Under the pieces are notes generated by a model. The model was given only the letters and a program-made list of their open reading frames with translations. It was not told where the DNA came from and did not search any database. A DNA stretch of 64,000 nt. It comes from Vreelandella malpeensis (lineage in GTDB: Bacteria > Pseudomonadota > Gammaproteobacteria > Pseudomonadales > Halomonadaceae). Where the stretch lies: assembly GCF_020622355.1 (NCBI RefSeq), contig NZ_WHVL01000002.1:62001-126000 (forward strand), written 5' to 3'. Positions 9,984-18,777 of the stretch are shown piece after piece. The position numbers and the translations under genes are program-made. Position 1 is the first letter of the stretch. Every line of letters begins with the position of its first letter.

Positions 9984-10682
9984 TCACCCGGCGCTTGTCA
10001 TCGCCTCTCGCAGCGAGGCGATGACCGAATCGTAACCGTGCGGGTCGCTTGCATTGCGGGCGTTGAAGATCGCCGAGCCCGCCACGAAGGTATCCGCGCC
10101 CGCCCGGGCAATGTCCCCGATGTTGTCCACCTTCACTCCGCCGTCGACCTCCAGGCGAATGTTCCGGCCGCTTTCGTCGATGCGCCGGCGCGCCTGTTTG
10201 AGCTTGTCCAGCGTCGCCGAGATGAACGATTGCCCGCCGAAGCCCGGGTTGACGCTCATCAGAAGCACCATGTCGATCTTGTCCATCACGTAGTCGAGAT
10301 AGGCAAGGGGCGTTGCCGGGTTGAACACCAGCCCCGCCTGGCAGCCGCCGTCGCGAATCAGCTGCAGCGAGCGGTCGATGTGCTCCGAAGCTTCCGGGTG
10401 GAAGGTGATGTAGCTGGCGCCGGCATCGATGAAGTCGCTGATCATGCGATCCACCGGTTTGACCATCAGGTGCACGTCGATCGGCGCGGTGACGCCGTGA
10501 TCGCGCAGCGCCTTGCACACCATCGGCCCGATGGTCAGGTTGGGTACGTAGTGGTTGTCCATCACGTCGAAGTGAACGATGTCGGCCCCGGAGGCCAGCA
10601 CGTTGTCCACCTCCTCACCCAGACGAGCGAAGTTGGCGGAAAGGATCGACGGGGCAATGAGAAAATCCTGCGCGGCGGGCAT
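9984..10682 (-). CDS. rpe: Ribulose-phosphate 3-epimerase
   Basis: A 232-residue TIM-barrel enzyme interconverting ribulose 5-phosphate and xylulose 5-phosphate in the pentose phosphate pathway. Metal-binding and catalytic motifs are visible: [52 protein letters not shown] and [10 protein letters not shown]. The start ATG is followed by [13 protein letters not shown], as usual for the family. Convergent with ndh, 10 bases apart, with no obvious terminator between. Confidence 0.97.
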   Translation of the reverse strand: MPAAQDFLIAPSILSANFARLGEEVDNVLASGADIVHFDVMDNHYVPNLTIGPMVCKALRDHGVTAPIDVHLMVKPVDRMISDFIDAGASYITFHPEASEHIDRSLQLIRDGGCQAGLVFNPATPLAYLDYVMDKIDMVLLMSVNPGFGGQSFISATLDKLKQARRRIDESGRNIRLEVDGGVKVDNIGDIARAGADTFVAGSAIFNARNASDPHGYDSVIASLREAMTSAG

Positions 10683-10777
10683 GGAGCGCTCCTGTACTGG
10701 GCAGCGTCACGACAGTGGACGCCTTGAACGGGGCGTATGGTAACAGAGCGGATGATAAAGCTCAGGTAGGGCCACCC

Positions 10778-10795
10778 CTATCTATTGAATGATAG
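10778..10795. promoter_or_regulatory. Inverted repeat in the sulfate operon upstream region
   Basis: CTATC (10778-10782) and GATAG (10791-10795) form an imperfect dyad, followed by an AT-rich stretch with TTATTCC and ATATAAAA, unlike the GC-rich surroundings. It lies about 160 bases before the sulfate-binding protein gene, where CysB-type activators bind in relatives. CysB sites are poorly conserved, so the link is only positional. Confidence 0.3.
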
Positions 10796-10952
10796 TTATT
10801 CCTCGATCGAATATAAAACCGGATTGTAATTCCTGAAGGCCAGGTTTAACCTTGTCTTATCGCCAAAACGTCTATGGCAAGAACGCCCGCCGGTATAACG
10901 ACAGTGATCCTGGCGCAGTCGACGTTCCGCCTTACCCATACAGGAAACTTAC

Positions 10953-11984
10953 ATGCGCTCAGCCAGCCTCTCCAACGCACGCTTCACCCGGTCGGCACTC
11001 GCCCTGGCGCTCTCCGCTGCAGCCCTGGGTGCCGTCGGCACCGCCACGGCCCAAGAGCGTGAGCTGCTCAACTCCTCCTACGACATCGCTCGCGAGCTGT
11101 TCGTCGCCATCAACCCGGATTTCGTCGCCTGGTGGCAGGAAGAGCACGACGAAACCGTCAGCGTCAGCCAGTCCCACGGTGGCTCCTCCGCCCAGGCGCG
11201 CGCGATCATGCAGGGCCTGCGCGCCGACGTGGTCACCTTTAACCAGGTCACCGACGTGGACGTGCTGGCAGACGCTGGCCTGGTCGACGAGGATTGGCAG
11301 AGCGCCTTCGAGAACAACGCCTCACCCTACTACTCCACCACCGCGTTTCTGGTGCGCAAGGACAACCCCAAGGGCATCGAAAGCTGGGACGACCTGGTGA
11401 AGGAAGACGTCTCGCTGGTGTTCCCCAACCCCAAGACATCGGGCAATGCGCGCTATACCTATCTCGCCGCCTGGGGCTTCGCCGACCGTGAGTTCGACGG
11501 CGACGATGAGCAGATCCAGGACTTCATGCGCCAGCTTCTGGCCAACGTGGCGGTGTTCGATACCGGCGGCCGGGGGGCGACCACGAGCTTCATCGAACGC
11601 GGCATCGGTGACGTGCTGATCAGCTTCGAGTCCGAGGTCAACAACATCCGCCGCGAGTACGGCAGCGACGACTACGAAGTCGTGGTGCCGCCGATGAGCG
11701 TACTGGCGGAGTTCCCGGTCGCGGTGGTCAACGCCAACGCCGAGCGAAACGGCAATGAGGACCTCGCTCAGGGCTATCTGGAGTACCTGTACACCGAAGA
11801 GGCTCAGCGTACTCTCGCCGGCTTCAACTACCGCGTTCACGACGAGACCGTGGTGGAAGAGTTCGCAGACGACTTCCCGGAAACCGAGCTGTTCAACGTC
11901 GAGGACGTGTTCGGCAGCTGGGACGAGATCATGGAAACCCACTTTGGAAGCGGCGCCATGCTCGACCAGCTCCAGCGTCGCTAA
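10953..11984 (+). CDS. Sulfate/thiosulfate ABC transporter, periplasmic binding protein
   Basis: A 343-residue periplasmic receptor of the Sbp/CysP family. A signal peptide ends at TATAQ. The mature protein begins RELLNSSYDIARELF and carries SQSHGGSSAQARAI and NPKTSGNARYTYLAAW, the loops whose backbone amides and Ser bind the oxyanion in Sbp. It starts the operon with the two permeases and the ATPase downstream (gaps 9, overlaps 1 and 4 bases), so it delivers sulfate or thiosulfate to that importer for cysteine synthesis. Sbp versus CysP (sulfate versus thiosulfate preference) cannot be settled from sequence alone. Confidence 0.93.
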   Translation: MRSASLSNARFTRSALALALSAAALGAVGTATAQERELLNSSYDIARELFVAINPDFVAWWQEEHDETVSVSQSHGGSSAQARAIMQGLRADVVTFNQVTDVDVLADAGLVDEDWQSAFENNASPYYSTTAFLVRKDNPKGIESWDDLVKEDVSLVFPNPKTSGNARYTYLAAWGFADREFDGDDEQIQDFMRQLLANVAVFDTGGRGATTSFIERGIGDVLISFESEVNNIRREYGSDDYEVVVPPMSVLAEFPVAVVNANAERNGNEDLAQGYLEYLYTEEAQRTLAGFNYRVHDETVVEEFADDFPETELFNVEDVFGSWDEIMETHFGSGAMLDQLQRR

Positions 11985-11993
11985 CGGCAAGCC

Positions 11994-12848
11994 ATGCGAT
12001 CGTTGACCTTTCGCCGATCCGGCAGCACACGCGTGCTGCCGGGGTTTGGCCTGTCCATGGGAATCAGCGTCACCTTCGTTTCGCTGGTACTGCTTTTGCC
12101 GATCACCGGGCTTTTCGGCCAGCTTTCGACGCTGAGCCTGGCCCAGTACTGGGCGATCATTTCAGAGGGCCGCGTAGTGGCAAGCTATCTGGTCACCTTG
12201 GGCGCGGCGGCGGTGGCGGCGCTGGTCAACGCGGTGTTCGGCCTGCTGCTGGCCTGGGTGCTGGTGCGCTACGAGTTTCCGGGCAAGCGTCTGCTCGATG
12301 CGCTGATGGATCTCCCCTTCGCGCTGCCCACCGCCGTGGCGGGTATTACGCTGGCCACCCTCTATGCCGGCAACGGCTGGATGGGCGAGCTTCTGGCGCC
12401 GCTCGGCATTCAGGTCGCCTATACCTGGGTCGGGATTGCGCTGGCCATGGCGTTCACCAGCATTCCTTTCGTGGTGCGCACGGTACAACCGGTGCTGGAG
12501 GATCTGCCCAGCGAGATCGACGAGGCGGCGATGTCGCTCGGCGCCACCGACGCCGTGGCCTTTCGCCGGGTGATCATGCCGCACCTGTGGCCGGCGCTGG
12601 TCACCGGCACCGGACTTGCCTTCGTGCGCTCACTCGGTGAGTTCGGCGCGATCATCTTCATCGCCGGCAACATGCCCTATGAAACCGAGATCACCGCGCT
12701 GATGATTTTTGTTCGCCTGCAGGAGTACGACTACGCAGGCGCCTCGGCGATTGCCTCAATAGTGCTGTTCACTTCGCTCGCGCTGCTGCTGGCCATCAAC
12801 GTCTGGCAGGGGCGCTTCGTTCGCCGCCTGCATGGAGGGTCCACCTGA
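11994..12848 (+). CDS. cysT: Sulfate/thiosulfate ABC transporter permease CysT (CysU)
   Basis: A 284-residue inner-membrane permease with about six membrane segments. The typical CysT features are LPFALPTAVAGITLATLY, the EAA loop IDEAAMSLGATDAVAFRRVIMPHLWPAL that docks on the ATPase, and SLGEFGAIIFIAGNMP. It forms the translocation pore with CysW. It begins 9 bases after the binding-protein stop and its stop overlaps the cysW start by one base, showing translational coupling. Confidence 0.95.
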   Translation: MRSLTFRRSGSTRVLPGFGLSMGISVTFVSLVLLLPITGLFGQLSTLSLAQYWAIISEGRVVASYLVTLGAAAVAALVNAVFGLLLAWVLVRYEFPGKRLLDALMDLPFALPTAVAGITLATLYAGNGWMGELLAPLGIQVAYTWVGIALAMAFTSIPFVVRTVQPVLEDLPSEIDEAAMSLGATDAVAFRRVIMPHLWPALVTGTGLAFVRSLGEFGAIIFIAGNMPYETEITALMIFVRLQEYDYAGASAIASIVLFTSLALLLAINVWQGRFVRRLHGGST

Positions 12849-13675
12849 TGCGTCGTGTCGGAGACGCGCCGGCCATTCGGCGCCTTCTCATTACCGCCGC
12901 GGTGCTGCTGTCAGCGCTTTTTCTGCTGCTGCCACTGGTGGCCATCTTCGCCCAGGCGTTCTCCCAGGGCGTGGCGGTGTTCTGGACCAACGTCAGCAAC
13001 GTCTACACCCTGCACGCCATCGGGCTGACGCTCGTGATCGCACTGCTGACCATTCCGGTGTGCCTGGTGTTCGGCGTGGCGCTGGCCTGGCTGGTCACCC
13101 GTTTTCGCTTCCCCGGACGGCGCATTCTGCAGACGCTGATCGACATCCCGTTTGCGGTATCACCGGTGGTGGCGGGGCTGGTGTACCTGCTGCTCTACGG
13201 ACGAGGCGGCTGGATCGGCAGCTTCCTCGATGGCCACGACATCCAGCTGATGTTCGCCTGGCCGGGCATTCTGATGGTGACGATCTTCGTCACCTGCCCG
13301 TTCGTCGCCCGCGAGCTGATTCCGCTGATGCAGGCCCAAGGTACCCGCGAGGAGGAAGCGGCGGTGACGCTCGGCGCTTCCGGGTTCACCACCTTTCGGC
13401 GGGTCACGCTGCCCAACATCAAATGGGCGCTGTTGTACGGGGTGATTCTGACCAACGCCCGGGCGGTGGGTGAGTTCGGCGCGGTGTCGGTGGTCTCCGG
13501 AGCGATTCGCGGCCAGACCAACACCCTGCCGCTGCATCTCGAGCAGCTTTACCAGGATTACAATGCGGTCGGGGCGTTTTCGAGCGCGGCGCTGCTGGCG
13601 CTGATCGCGCTTCTGACGCTGGCGGCCAAGGCCGCTCTTCAATGGCGCGCCACCCGCCGCGAGGCTTTCTCATGA
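12848..13675 (+). CDS. cysW: Sulfate/thiosulfate ABC transporter permease CysW
   Basis: A 275-residue second permease of the importer. It has about six membrane segments, the conserved [21 protein letters not shown], the EAA loop [23 protein letters not shown], and [22 protein letters not shown] characteristic of CysW. It overlaps cysT by one base and cysA by four, within one operon. Heterodimer partner of CysT. Confidence 0.95.
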   Translation: MRRVGDAPAIRRLLITAAVLLSALFLLLPLVAIFAQAFSQGVAVFWTNVSNVYTLHAIGLTLVIALLTIPVCLVFGVALAWLVTRFRFPGRRILQTLIDIPFAVSPVVAGLVYLLLYGRGGWIGSFLDGHDIQLMFAWPGILMVTIFVTCPFVARELIPLMQAQGTREEEAAVTLGASGFTTFRRVTLPNIKWALLYGVILTNARAVGEFGAVSVVSGAIRGQTNTLPLHLEQLYQDYNAVGAFSSAALLALIALLTLAAKAALQWRATRREAFS

Positions 13676-14763
13676 GCATACAACTGCACAACATCGCCAA
13701 GCACTTCGGCAGGACCCAGGCACTCGAGCCGATCGATCTCGACATCCAGGATGGCGAGCTGGTCGGCCTGCTGGGCCCGTCGGGTTCGGGCAAGACGACG
13801 CTCTTGCGTATCATCGCCGGGCTCGAGAGCGCCGATACCGCGCCCACCGCCGGCAGGATCCTGTTCGGCGAGCGCGACGTGACCCACGTGCACGTGCGCG
13901 ACCGGCGCATCGGCTTCGTCTTCCAGCACTACGCGCTGTTTCGCCACATGAGCGTGTTCGATAACGTCGCCTTCGGGCTCACCGTGATGCCACGCCGCGA
14001 GCGCCCCTCCAAAGGCGAGATTCGCGCGCGGGTGCTGCGGCTGCTCGAGATGGTGCAGCTTGCACACCTGGCCGACCGCCTGCCCGCCCAGCTCTCCGGC
14101 GGCCAGCAGCAGCGGGTATCGCTGGCTCGCGCCTTGGCGGTCGAACCGGACGTGCTGTTGCTAGACGAGCCCTTCGGAGCATTGGATGCCAAGGTGCGCC
14201 AGGAGCTGCGCCGCTGGCTGCGCCGGCTGCACGAGGAGCTCGGCTTCACCAGCGTGTTCGTCACCCACGATCAGGAGGAGGCGCTGGAGCTTTCCGATCG
14301 CGTGGTGGTGATGAGCAATGGCCGCATCGAGCAGATCGACACGCCCGAAGCGCTCTACCGCGCGCCGAAGAACCGCTTCGTGTTCGAGTTCCTGGGTGAG
14401 GTGAATCATCTGGAGGGCCGGGTACAGGATGGCATGCTGCGCTGTGGCGATGCCCAGCTCAACGTCAACCTGCCCGACGGCGACGAGGAGCTGCTGCTGC
14501 GACCTCACGAGGTACGCCTGGCCCCGAGCTTCGAGTCCGGCGTGCACCTGCCGGTCACCGTGACGGCAATTTCGCTGGTCGGTGCCGAGGTGCGCGTGGA
14601 GCTCGAGGCGGACTGGCTCGCGGCGCCCTGGCTTGCCACCGTGCGCCACGCGGATTTCGAACGCCTCAAGATCCATCGTGGCCAGCGCCTTTATGCCCAC
14701 CCGCGCCAGTGGCATCGCTTCAAGGATGAAACGGCGCGCCCGCGTCAGGCGCCCGCCTCCTGA
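13672..14763 (+). CDS. cysA: Sulfate/thiosulfate ABC transporter ATP-binding protein CysA
   Basis: A 363-residue ATPase that powers the importer. It shows Walker [14 protein letters not shown] near residue 37, signature [15 protein letters not shown], Walker [13 protein letters not shown] and switch His in [11 protein letters not shown], then a C-terminal TOBE-like domain from about residue 240 ([10 protein letters not shown]). The chosen ATG overlaps the cysW stop in ATGA; an earlier in-frame ATG lies inside cysW and is unlikely. Last gene of the operon; no strong hairpin terminator follows. Confidence 0.95.
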   Translation: MSIQLHNIAKHFGRTQALEPIDLDIQDGELVGLLGPSGSGKTTLLRIIAGLESADTAPTAGRILFGERDVTHVHVRDRRIGFVFQHYALFRHMSVFDNVAFGLTVMPRRERPSKGEIRARVLRLLEMVQLAHLADRLPAQLSGGQQQRVSLARALAVEPDVLLLDEPFGALDAKVRQELRRWLRRLHEELGFTSVFVTHDQEEALELSDRVVVMSNGRIEQIDTPEALYRAPKNRFVFEFLGEVNHLEGRVQDGMLRCGDAQLNVNLPDGDEELLLRPHEVRLAPSFESGVHLPVTVTAISLVGAEVRVELEADWLAAPWLATVRHADFERLKIHRGQRLYAHPRQWHRFKDETARPRQAPAS

Positions 14764-14785
14764 AATGCCCTTGACCTGACACGCC

Positions 14786-15397
14786 TCAGCGCATCTGCCG
14801 GAAGGTCAGGTTGACCCGTGCGCTGCGGCTCTTGCGGGTCTTGGGCAGGGCGTGCAGCCAGTGGGTCTGGGTCTCGCCCTGCATGATCAGCAGGCTGCCA
14901 TGGGCAAGTTCGAGCGACACCCTTTCGCCGCTCGCCTTGTGCTTGAACGAAAAGCGCCGCGCATCGCCCAGGGTCAGTGAAGCGATGACCCCATCCGGTA
15001 CCAGCGTTTTCTCATCGTCGCTGTGCCAGCCCATGCCCTCCTCGCCACTGTGGTACAGGTTGCAAAGGCACGCATTGAACGTCGTCTTGCTTGCCTTCTC
15101 GACGTGGGCCTTGAGTGCGAGCAGGCAGTCGACCCAGGGCGAGGCCACTCGGGTCTTGCCGGAGTAGGCGTAGGGCATCGCCGCATCGGCGTACCAGGCG
15201 ATCTTGCGTCGGGTGACGATCTCACGGCCGAACATCGTCACTCGCTCGTGCTCCCAGTCGAGCTCTTCCAGGCAGCGCGCCAGCGCCTCGCTCGCCGACC
15301 CGACGTCGAGCACGCGCTCCAGGTAGTACGCCTCGCCATCCTGCGGCAGACGATTGGGGAGTCGTTCCTGCTGGGCGTAAAGGTCGTCGTGAGACAT
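14786..15397 (-). CDS. AlkB-like 2-oxoglutarate/Fe(II)-dependent dioxygenase
   Basis: A 203-residue AlkB-family oxygenase, likely removing alkyl groups from damaged nucleic acid bases. The iron-binding His and Asp are in GWHSDDE, the distal His in HALPKT, and the 2-oxoglutarate Arg in RVNLTFR; NACLCNLYHSGEEGMGWH and LGDARRF are typical of the ALKBH2/3-like bacterial group. GGAAG lies five bases before the ATG at 15397; another in-frame ATG at 15445 would add 16 acidic residues but has a poor ribosome binding site. Convergent with cysA, 22 bases apart. Confidence 0.88.
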   Translation of the reverse strand: MSHDDLYAQQERLPNRLPQDGEAYYLERVLDVGSASEALARCLEELDWEHERVTMFGREIVTRRKIAWYADAAMPYAYSGKTRVASPWVDCLLALKAHVEKASKTTFNACLCNLYHSGEEGMGWHSDDEKTLVPDGVIASLTLGDARRFSFKHKASGERVSLELAHGSLLIMQGETQTHWLHALPKTRKSRSARVNLTFRQMR

Positions 15398-15501
15398 TCT
15401 GCTTCCATCGTCGAAGGGATCGTCGAAAGGCGTGAATCGGGGCATTACTCAAGCCAAGTCGCCACGTTATACTGCGCTTTTGGCCACTTTGGAGAACTCC
15501 C

Positions 15502-16095
15502 ATGCTGCGGCGTCATTTTCTTGCTCTCTCGTCGGCACTACTTGCCGGCGCCTTGCTGGCCGGCTGCGCCAGCCCCCAGTACCTTCAACTGAGCCCGGAG
15601 CGCACCGCCCAGGTGCCCCAGGTCGGGTCCGGCCAGCAGGTGAGCGTGGCGGCGGTCGATGCCCGCGAGAGCGAAGTGATCGGCACGCGCGCCGGCGGCA
15701 GCATGTCCACCGCGCAGATCACCGTCAACAGCCACGAAGTGATGCCGCGCCTTCAGGAAGAAGCCGAGCGGGCGGTGCGCGAAATGGGCTTCAACCCCGT
15801 ACCCGGCACCAACCCGGACGGCCCGAGCCTCACTCTGGAGCTAGCCAGCCTCCATTACGGTCAGGGCGACAGCGGCCAGCCCTTGGTGGACGAAGCGCGT
15901 ATCGAAGGGGTTTTCCGCGCCATCGTCAAGAACAAGAGCACCACCTACACCGGTACCTACACCTCAAGGCGCACCCAGGGCTACGCCATCAAGCCCGGTG
16001 AAGCCGCCAACACCCGGATGATCAACGACCTGATGAGCGATGGCCTCAACCGCGCGTTCAGCGACCCTGAGCTCGCCCGACTGCTCGCCCGCTAG
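15502..16095 (+). CDS. YajG family lipoprotein
   Basis: A 197-residue predicted outer-membrane lipoprotein. The signal peptide ends in the lipobox ALLAGC, with Cys near residue 22. The body matches the YajG family: VDARESEVIGTRAGG near residue 53, the middle EAERAVREMGF, and the C-terminal RMINDLMSDGLNRAFSDPELARLL. The function of the family is unknown. A TATACT -10 element lies at 15468-15473, about 28 bases upstream of the start codon, and GGAGA precedes the ATG. Confidence 0.85.
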   Translation: MLRRHFLALSSALLAGALLAGCASPQYLQLSPERTAQVPQVGSGQQVSVAAVDARESEVIGTRAGGSMSTAQITVNSHEVMPRLQEEAERAVREMGFNPVPGTNPDGPSLTLELASLHYGQGDSGQPLVDEARIEGVFRAIVKNKSTTYTGTYTSRRTQGYAIKPGEAANTRMINDLMSDGLNRAFSDPELARLLAR

Positions 16096-16113
16096 TACGT
16101 CTTCCGGCGCGGG

Positions 16114-16761
16114 TCATTTCGGCCCGCGCCGCGTCAAGCGCCACACCTGCTCGGCGACGCCGCGCGCGTCCGGACCGGTCTCCTCGAGGCACGTCACGGC
16201 GAAATTACGCTCGAAAAGCGCCTCGATTTCCTTTCCGCGAACGCTGTAGGGCGGCCCTTCACCGTCGTTTTCGTGTGTCACGCCGATCAAGAGCCCTTCG
16301 ACACCAGGGGGCACCAGCTGGGCGAGATGGAAGGCGTAGCGCTGGCGGGTGGCCGGCGGCAGTGCGATCAGCGCGGCGCGATCGAAGAAGGCGCCGAGCT
16401 CGAAGGCCTGGTGGATATGCAGGTGAAAGAAGTCACCGCACCAGAGCTCGATAGTGCCCTGGCGCGTGACCTCGAAGCCGGGCAGGCGATAGCGCGATAC
16501 GCCTTCCTGGGACTGCGCGGTGAACTGCTCCACCGCTTCCGGGGCGAGCTCCACCCCCAGCACCGGATGGCCGGCCCTGGCGAGCCAGCGCATGTCGAGG
16601 CTCTTGCCACACAGCGGCACCAGCACCTTGGCCCTTGGAGCCACGCCCAGCGTGGGCCAGTAGCGCACTAGCGCCGGATGCGCAGCGTCCTGGTGAAAGC
16701 CGATTCGCCCTTCCCGCCAGCGCTGGCGCCACGGGTTGTCGTGATCGTGTTCGTCGTGCAC
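16114..16761 (-). CDS. tpm: Thiopurine S-methyltransferase
   Basis: A 215-residue SAM-dependent methyltransferase of the bacterial TPMT family. The diagnostic WRQRWREGRIGFHQ is near the N-terminus, VLVPLCGKSLDMRWLA is the SAM-binding loop, and LGVELAPEAVEQF follows; AALIALPPATRQRYAFHL is also conserved. Relatives methylate thiopurines and, in some bacteria, selenium or tellurium oxyanions; the physiological substrate here is unknown. Two bases downstream of the SH3-protein gene on the same strand, so probably cotranscribed. Confidence 0.93.
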   Translation of the reverse strand: MHDEHDHDNPWRQRWREGRIGFHQDAAHPALVRYWPTLGVAPRAKVLVPLCGKSLDMRWLARAGHPVLGVELAPEAVEQFTAQSQEGVSRYRLPGFEVTRQGTIELWCGDFFHLHIHQAFELGAFFDRAALIALPPATRQRYAFHLAQLVPPGVEGLLIGVTHENDGEGPPYSVRGKEIEALFERNFAVTCLEETGPDARGVAEQVWRLTRRGPK

Positions 16762-16763
16762 GC

Positions 16764-17399
16764 CTAGAACCAGCGATCGCGCTTCTTGCGCCGACGCGGC
16801 AGGTGCGGAACGATCAGACCGACCAGCAGCCCTGCGCCCGCGACACCGCCACCGTACATGAAGTAGCGCATCAGCAGATCCTCCTCCTGGGTATCCAGGC
16901 GGGCCTGAAGGGCGCGGATCTGTTGCCGAGAGCGCTCGGCTTCGCTGTCGAGTTCCTGGTTGCGCGCCTCGAGATCGGCAATGCGCTGTTCGCGGGTCTG
17001 CAGCGTCTCCTGGGTGGAAGCCACGCGCTCCTCCCAGGTCTCGTTGATGCCATCGAGCTCCTGGGTGAGCTCCTCGACCTGCTCCTCGAGCTCGGGCAAC
17101 TGCTCGCGGGCGCTCTGGGTCTGCTGCAACTCGCTGCTCAATACCCAGACCGCATCGCCGCCGCTGCCGCGCACGCGAGTGTAGTCACCGCTTTGCTCGA
17201 GCACTTCCACCTGCTCGCCGGCGTTGAGCGTTCCTACGATCCGATAGCCATCGGTGGGGCCGCTGCGCACGAAGGTGCTCAGCTCTTCGCTGACCCACGC
17301 CTGGTTATCGGTCTGAGCGAAGGCCGAAAGACTCACCGCGCTCATCAAAAGCCCCGCACCGGCGAGACAACCACTTAAACGACGCTTTTTTTCTTGCAT
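16764..17399 (-). CDS. TIGR04211-type SH3 domain protein with coiled coil and C-terminal membrane anchor
   Basis: A 211-residue envelope protein. An N-terminal signal sequence ends near AFAQ, followed by a bacterial SH3 domain (residues about 30-90, VRSGPTDGYRIVGTLNAGEQV), a long coiled coil rich in Gln and Glu (about 95-180), and one membrane segment GGGVAGAGLLVGLIVPHLP before a basic tail RRRKKRDRWF. This architecture is that of the YgiM/TIGR04211 group, of unknown role and perhaps cell-wall linked. Same strand as tpm. Confidence 0.85.
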   Translation of the reverse strand: MQEKKRRLSGCLAGAGLLMSAVSLSAFAQTDNQAWVSEELSTFVRSGPTDGYRIVGTLNAGEQVEVLEQSGDYTRVRGSGGDAVWVLSSELQQTQSAREQLPELEEQVEELTQELDGINETWEERVASTQETLQTREQRIADLEARNQELDSEAERSRQQIRALQARLDTQEEDLLMRYFMYGGGVAGAGLLVGLIVPHLPRRRKKRDRWF

Positions 17400-17469
17400 G
17401 ACTCAAAGTCCTGATCATTGACACATGCGCTCACCACGACCGCGCGCGAAACGCGCGACGCTCGAGCGC

Positions 17470-17799
17470 CTACCCTTCTCCCCGAGGGGGAAGCGGAAAG
17501 GGACGGGGAAACTCCGCGACACGGGTGTCGCTCTTGACGACCTTCAGCGGGCCTTCGCGCTCGACCTCGTCGATGCGCACGATGGCGTTGAGCGGCAGGT
17601 AGCTACGCTTGACACCGTCGAAGGTGCGCTGCAACTTCTCTGCGCCCGGGTCCACCACTACCCGTGAAGCATCGTCGAAGACAAACTCCTCGACTTCAAT
17701 AAAGCCCCAGAGTTCGCTTTGAAAGATTTCTCTGACGTATAGATCCCACACCTCACCCTGCTGGTGAACCACTACCCGGTAGATCGGCTTGGCCGCCAT
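17470..17799 (-). CDS. DUF1820 family protein
   Basis: A 109-residue cytoplasmic protein matching DUF1820: PIYRVVVHQQGEVWDLYVREI, then WGFIEVEEFVFDD and GVKRSYLPLNAIVRIDEVE. The family is short and widespread in gammaproteobacteria; I know of no assigned function. The ATG at 17799 is preferred because AAGAGGACAAGG lies upstream and homologues begin close to PIYRVV; an ATG at 17832 would add 11 residues. It is followed within about 70 bases by the SH3-protein gene on the same strand. Confidence 0.82.
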   Translation of the reverse strand: MAAKPIYRVVVHQQGEVWDLYVREIFQSELWGFIEVEEFVFDDASRVVVDPGAEKLQRTFDGVKRSYLPLNAIVRIDEVEREGPLKVVKSDTRVAEFPRPFPLPPRGEG

Positions 17800-18021
17800 C
17801 TTGGCCTTGTCCTCTTGCCATGTGAAGGTCATAACCCGCCCTCTAGCCTACCATACTCTGCTGCCTGCCCCTCACTGTCGCATGCCCTGCACGCCAGGCC
17901 GCCCCGTCTCCCGGAAGCGACCGACTTTTATGTATAATCCCGGCCGAGGCGACAGCCCTCGAGCCCCCCCATGCGAACGACCCTCGCGATGGCCCGCTTC
18001 CCTACCGATGCCCGGTGTGAC

Positions 18022-18777
18022 ATGACACGACTCGACCAGCTTTTGACAAGCCTGGGGCTTGCCGATTCCCGCACTCGCGCCCAGCGCCTGATTCGCAACG
18101 GCCGGGTGCGCCTGGCAGACGGCACGCCGCTCACCAAGGCCTCGGAGAAGTGGCCGGCCGACACCCGCTTCGTCATCGGCGACGACCCGGAGGAGCGCTA
18201 CGTATCCCGCGCCGGGCTCAAGCTCGAGGGCGTGCTCGATGCACTCGAGCTACGCCTGGACGAGTTGGGCGTGCTCGATGTCGGCCAGTCCACCGGCGGC
18301 TTCACCGACTGCGCGCTGCGCTTCGGCGCCCGCCACGTGATCGGCGTGGAAGTGGGCCACGGCCAGCTCGCCCCTGTGCTTCGCGAGGACGCTCGCGTGA
18401 CCTGCCTGGAAGGGCTCAACGCCCGTACGATGAGCCAGAGCGAGGCTCTAGCGCGCGCGCTCTCCGAGCGCCCGATCGAGCTTGCGGTGATGGACGTATC
18501 GTTCATCTCCCAAACGCTGATCATCCCCGAGATCGCCGCACTGCTGCCGCCGGGCGGAAGGCTGCTGTCGCTGGTTAAGCCGCAGTTCGAGCTCGACCCC
18601 GGGGCGCTCGACAAGCGCGGCGTGGTCAGGGACCCGGCCCGTTTCGACACGGTGAAAGCGCGCGTGGTCGGCGTGTGCCGCGACCACGGCCTGGCGGTGT
18701 CCCACTGGCAGGCGAGCCCGATCACCGGCGGCGATGGCAACCGGGAGTTTTTATTGCTGGCGACCAAGGATCTCTAG
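18022..18777 (+). CDS. TlyA-type rRNA 2'-O-methyltransferase (S4 + FtsJ domains)
   Basis: A 251-residue protein with an N-terminal S4 RNA-binding domain (LDQLLTSLGLADSRTRAQRLIRNGRVRL) and a C-terminal FtsJ-like SAM methyltransferase domain (DVGQSTGGFTDCALRFGARHVIGVEVGHGQL, then DVSFISQTLIIPEIAALL and LVKPQFELDPGAL). TlyA of actinobacteria 2'-O-methylates 16S and 23S rRNA; the RNA target here is inferred. The start at 18022 begins right at the S4 domain; an ATG at 17971 is an alternative. A perfect -10 TATAAT lies at 17933-17938, but no clear -35. Its TAG overlaps the stop of the convergent channel gene. Confidence 0.88.
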   Translation: MTRLDQLLTSLGLADSRTRAQRLIRNGRVRLADGTPLTKASEKWPADTRFVIGDDPEERYVSRAGLKLEGVLDALELRLDELGVLDVGQSTGGFTDCALRFGARHVIGVEVGHGQLAPVLREDARVTCLEGLNARTMSQSEALARALSERPIELAVMDVSFISQTLIIPEIAALLPPGGRLLSLVKPQFELDPGALDKRGVVRDPARFDTVKARVVGVCRDHGLAVSHWQASPITGGDGNREFLLLATKDL

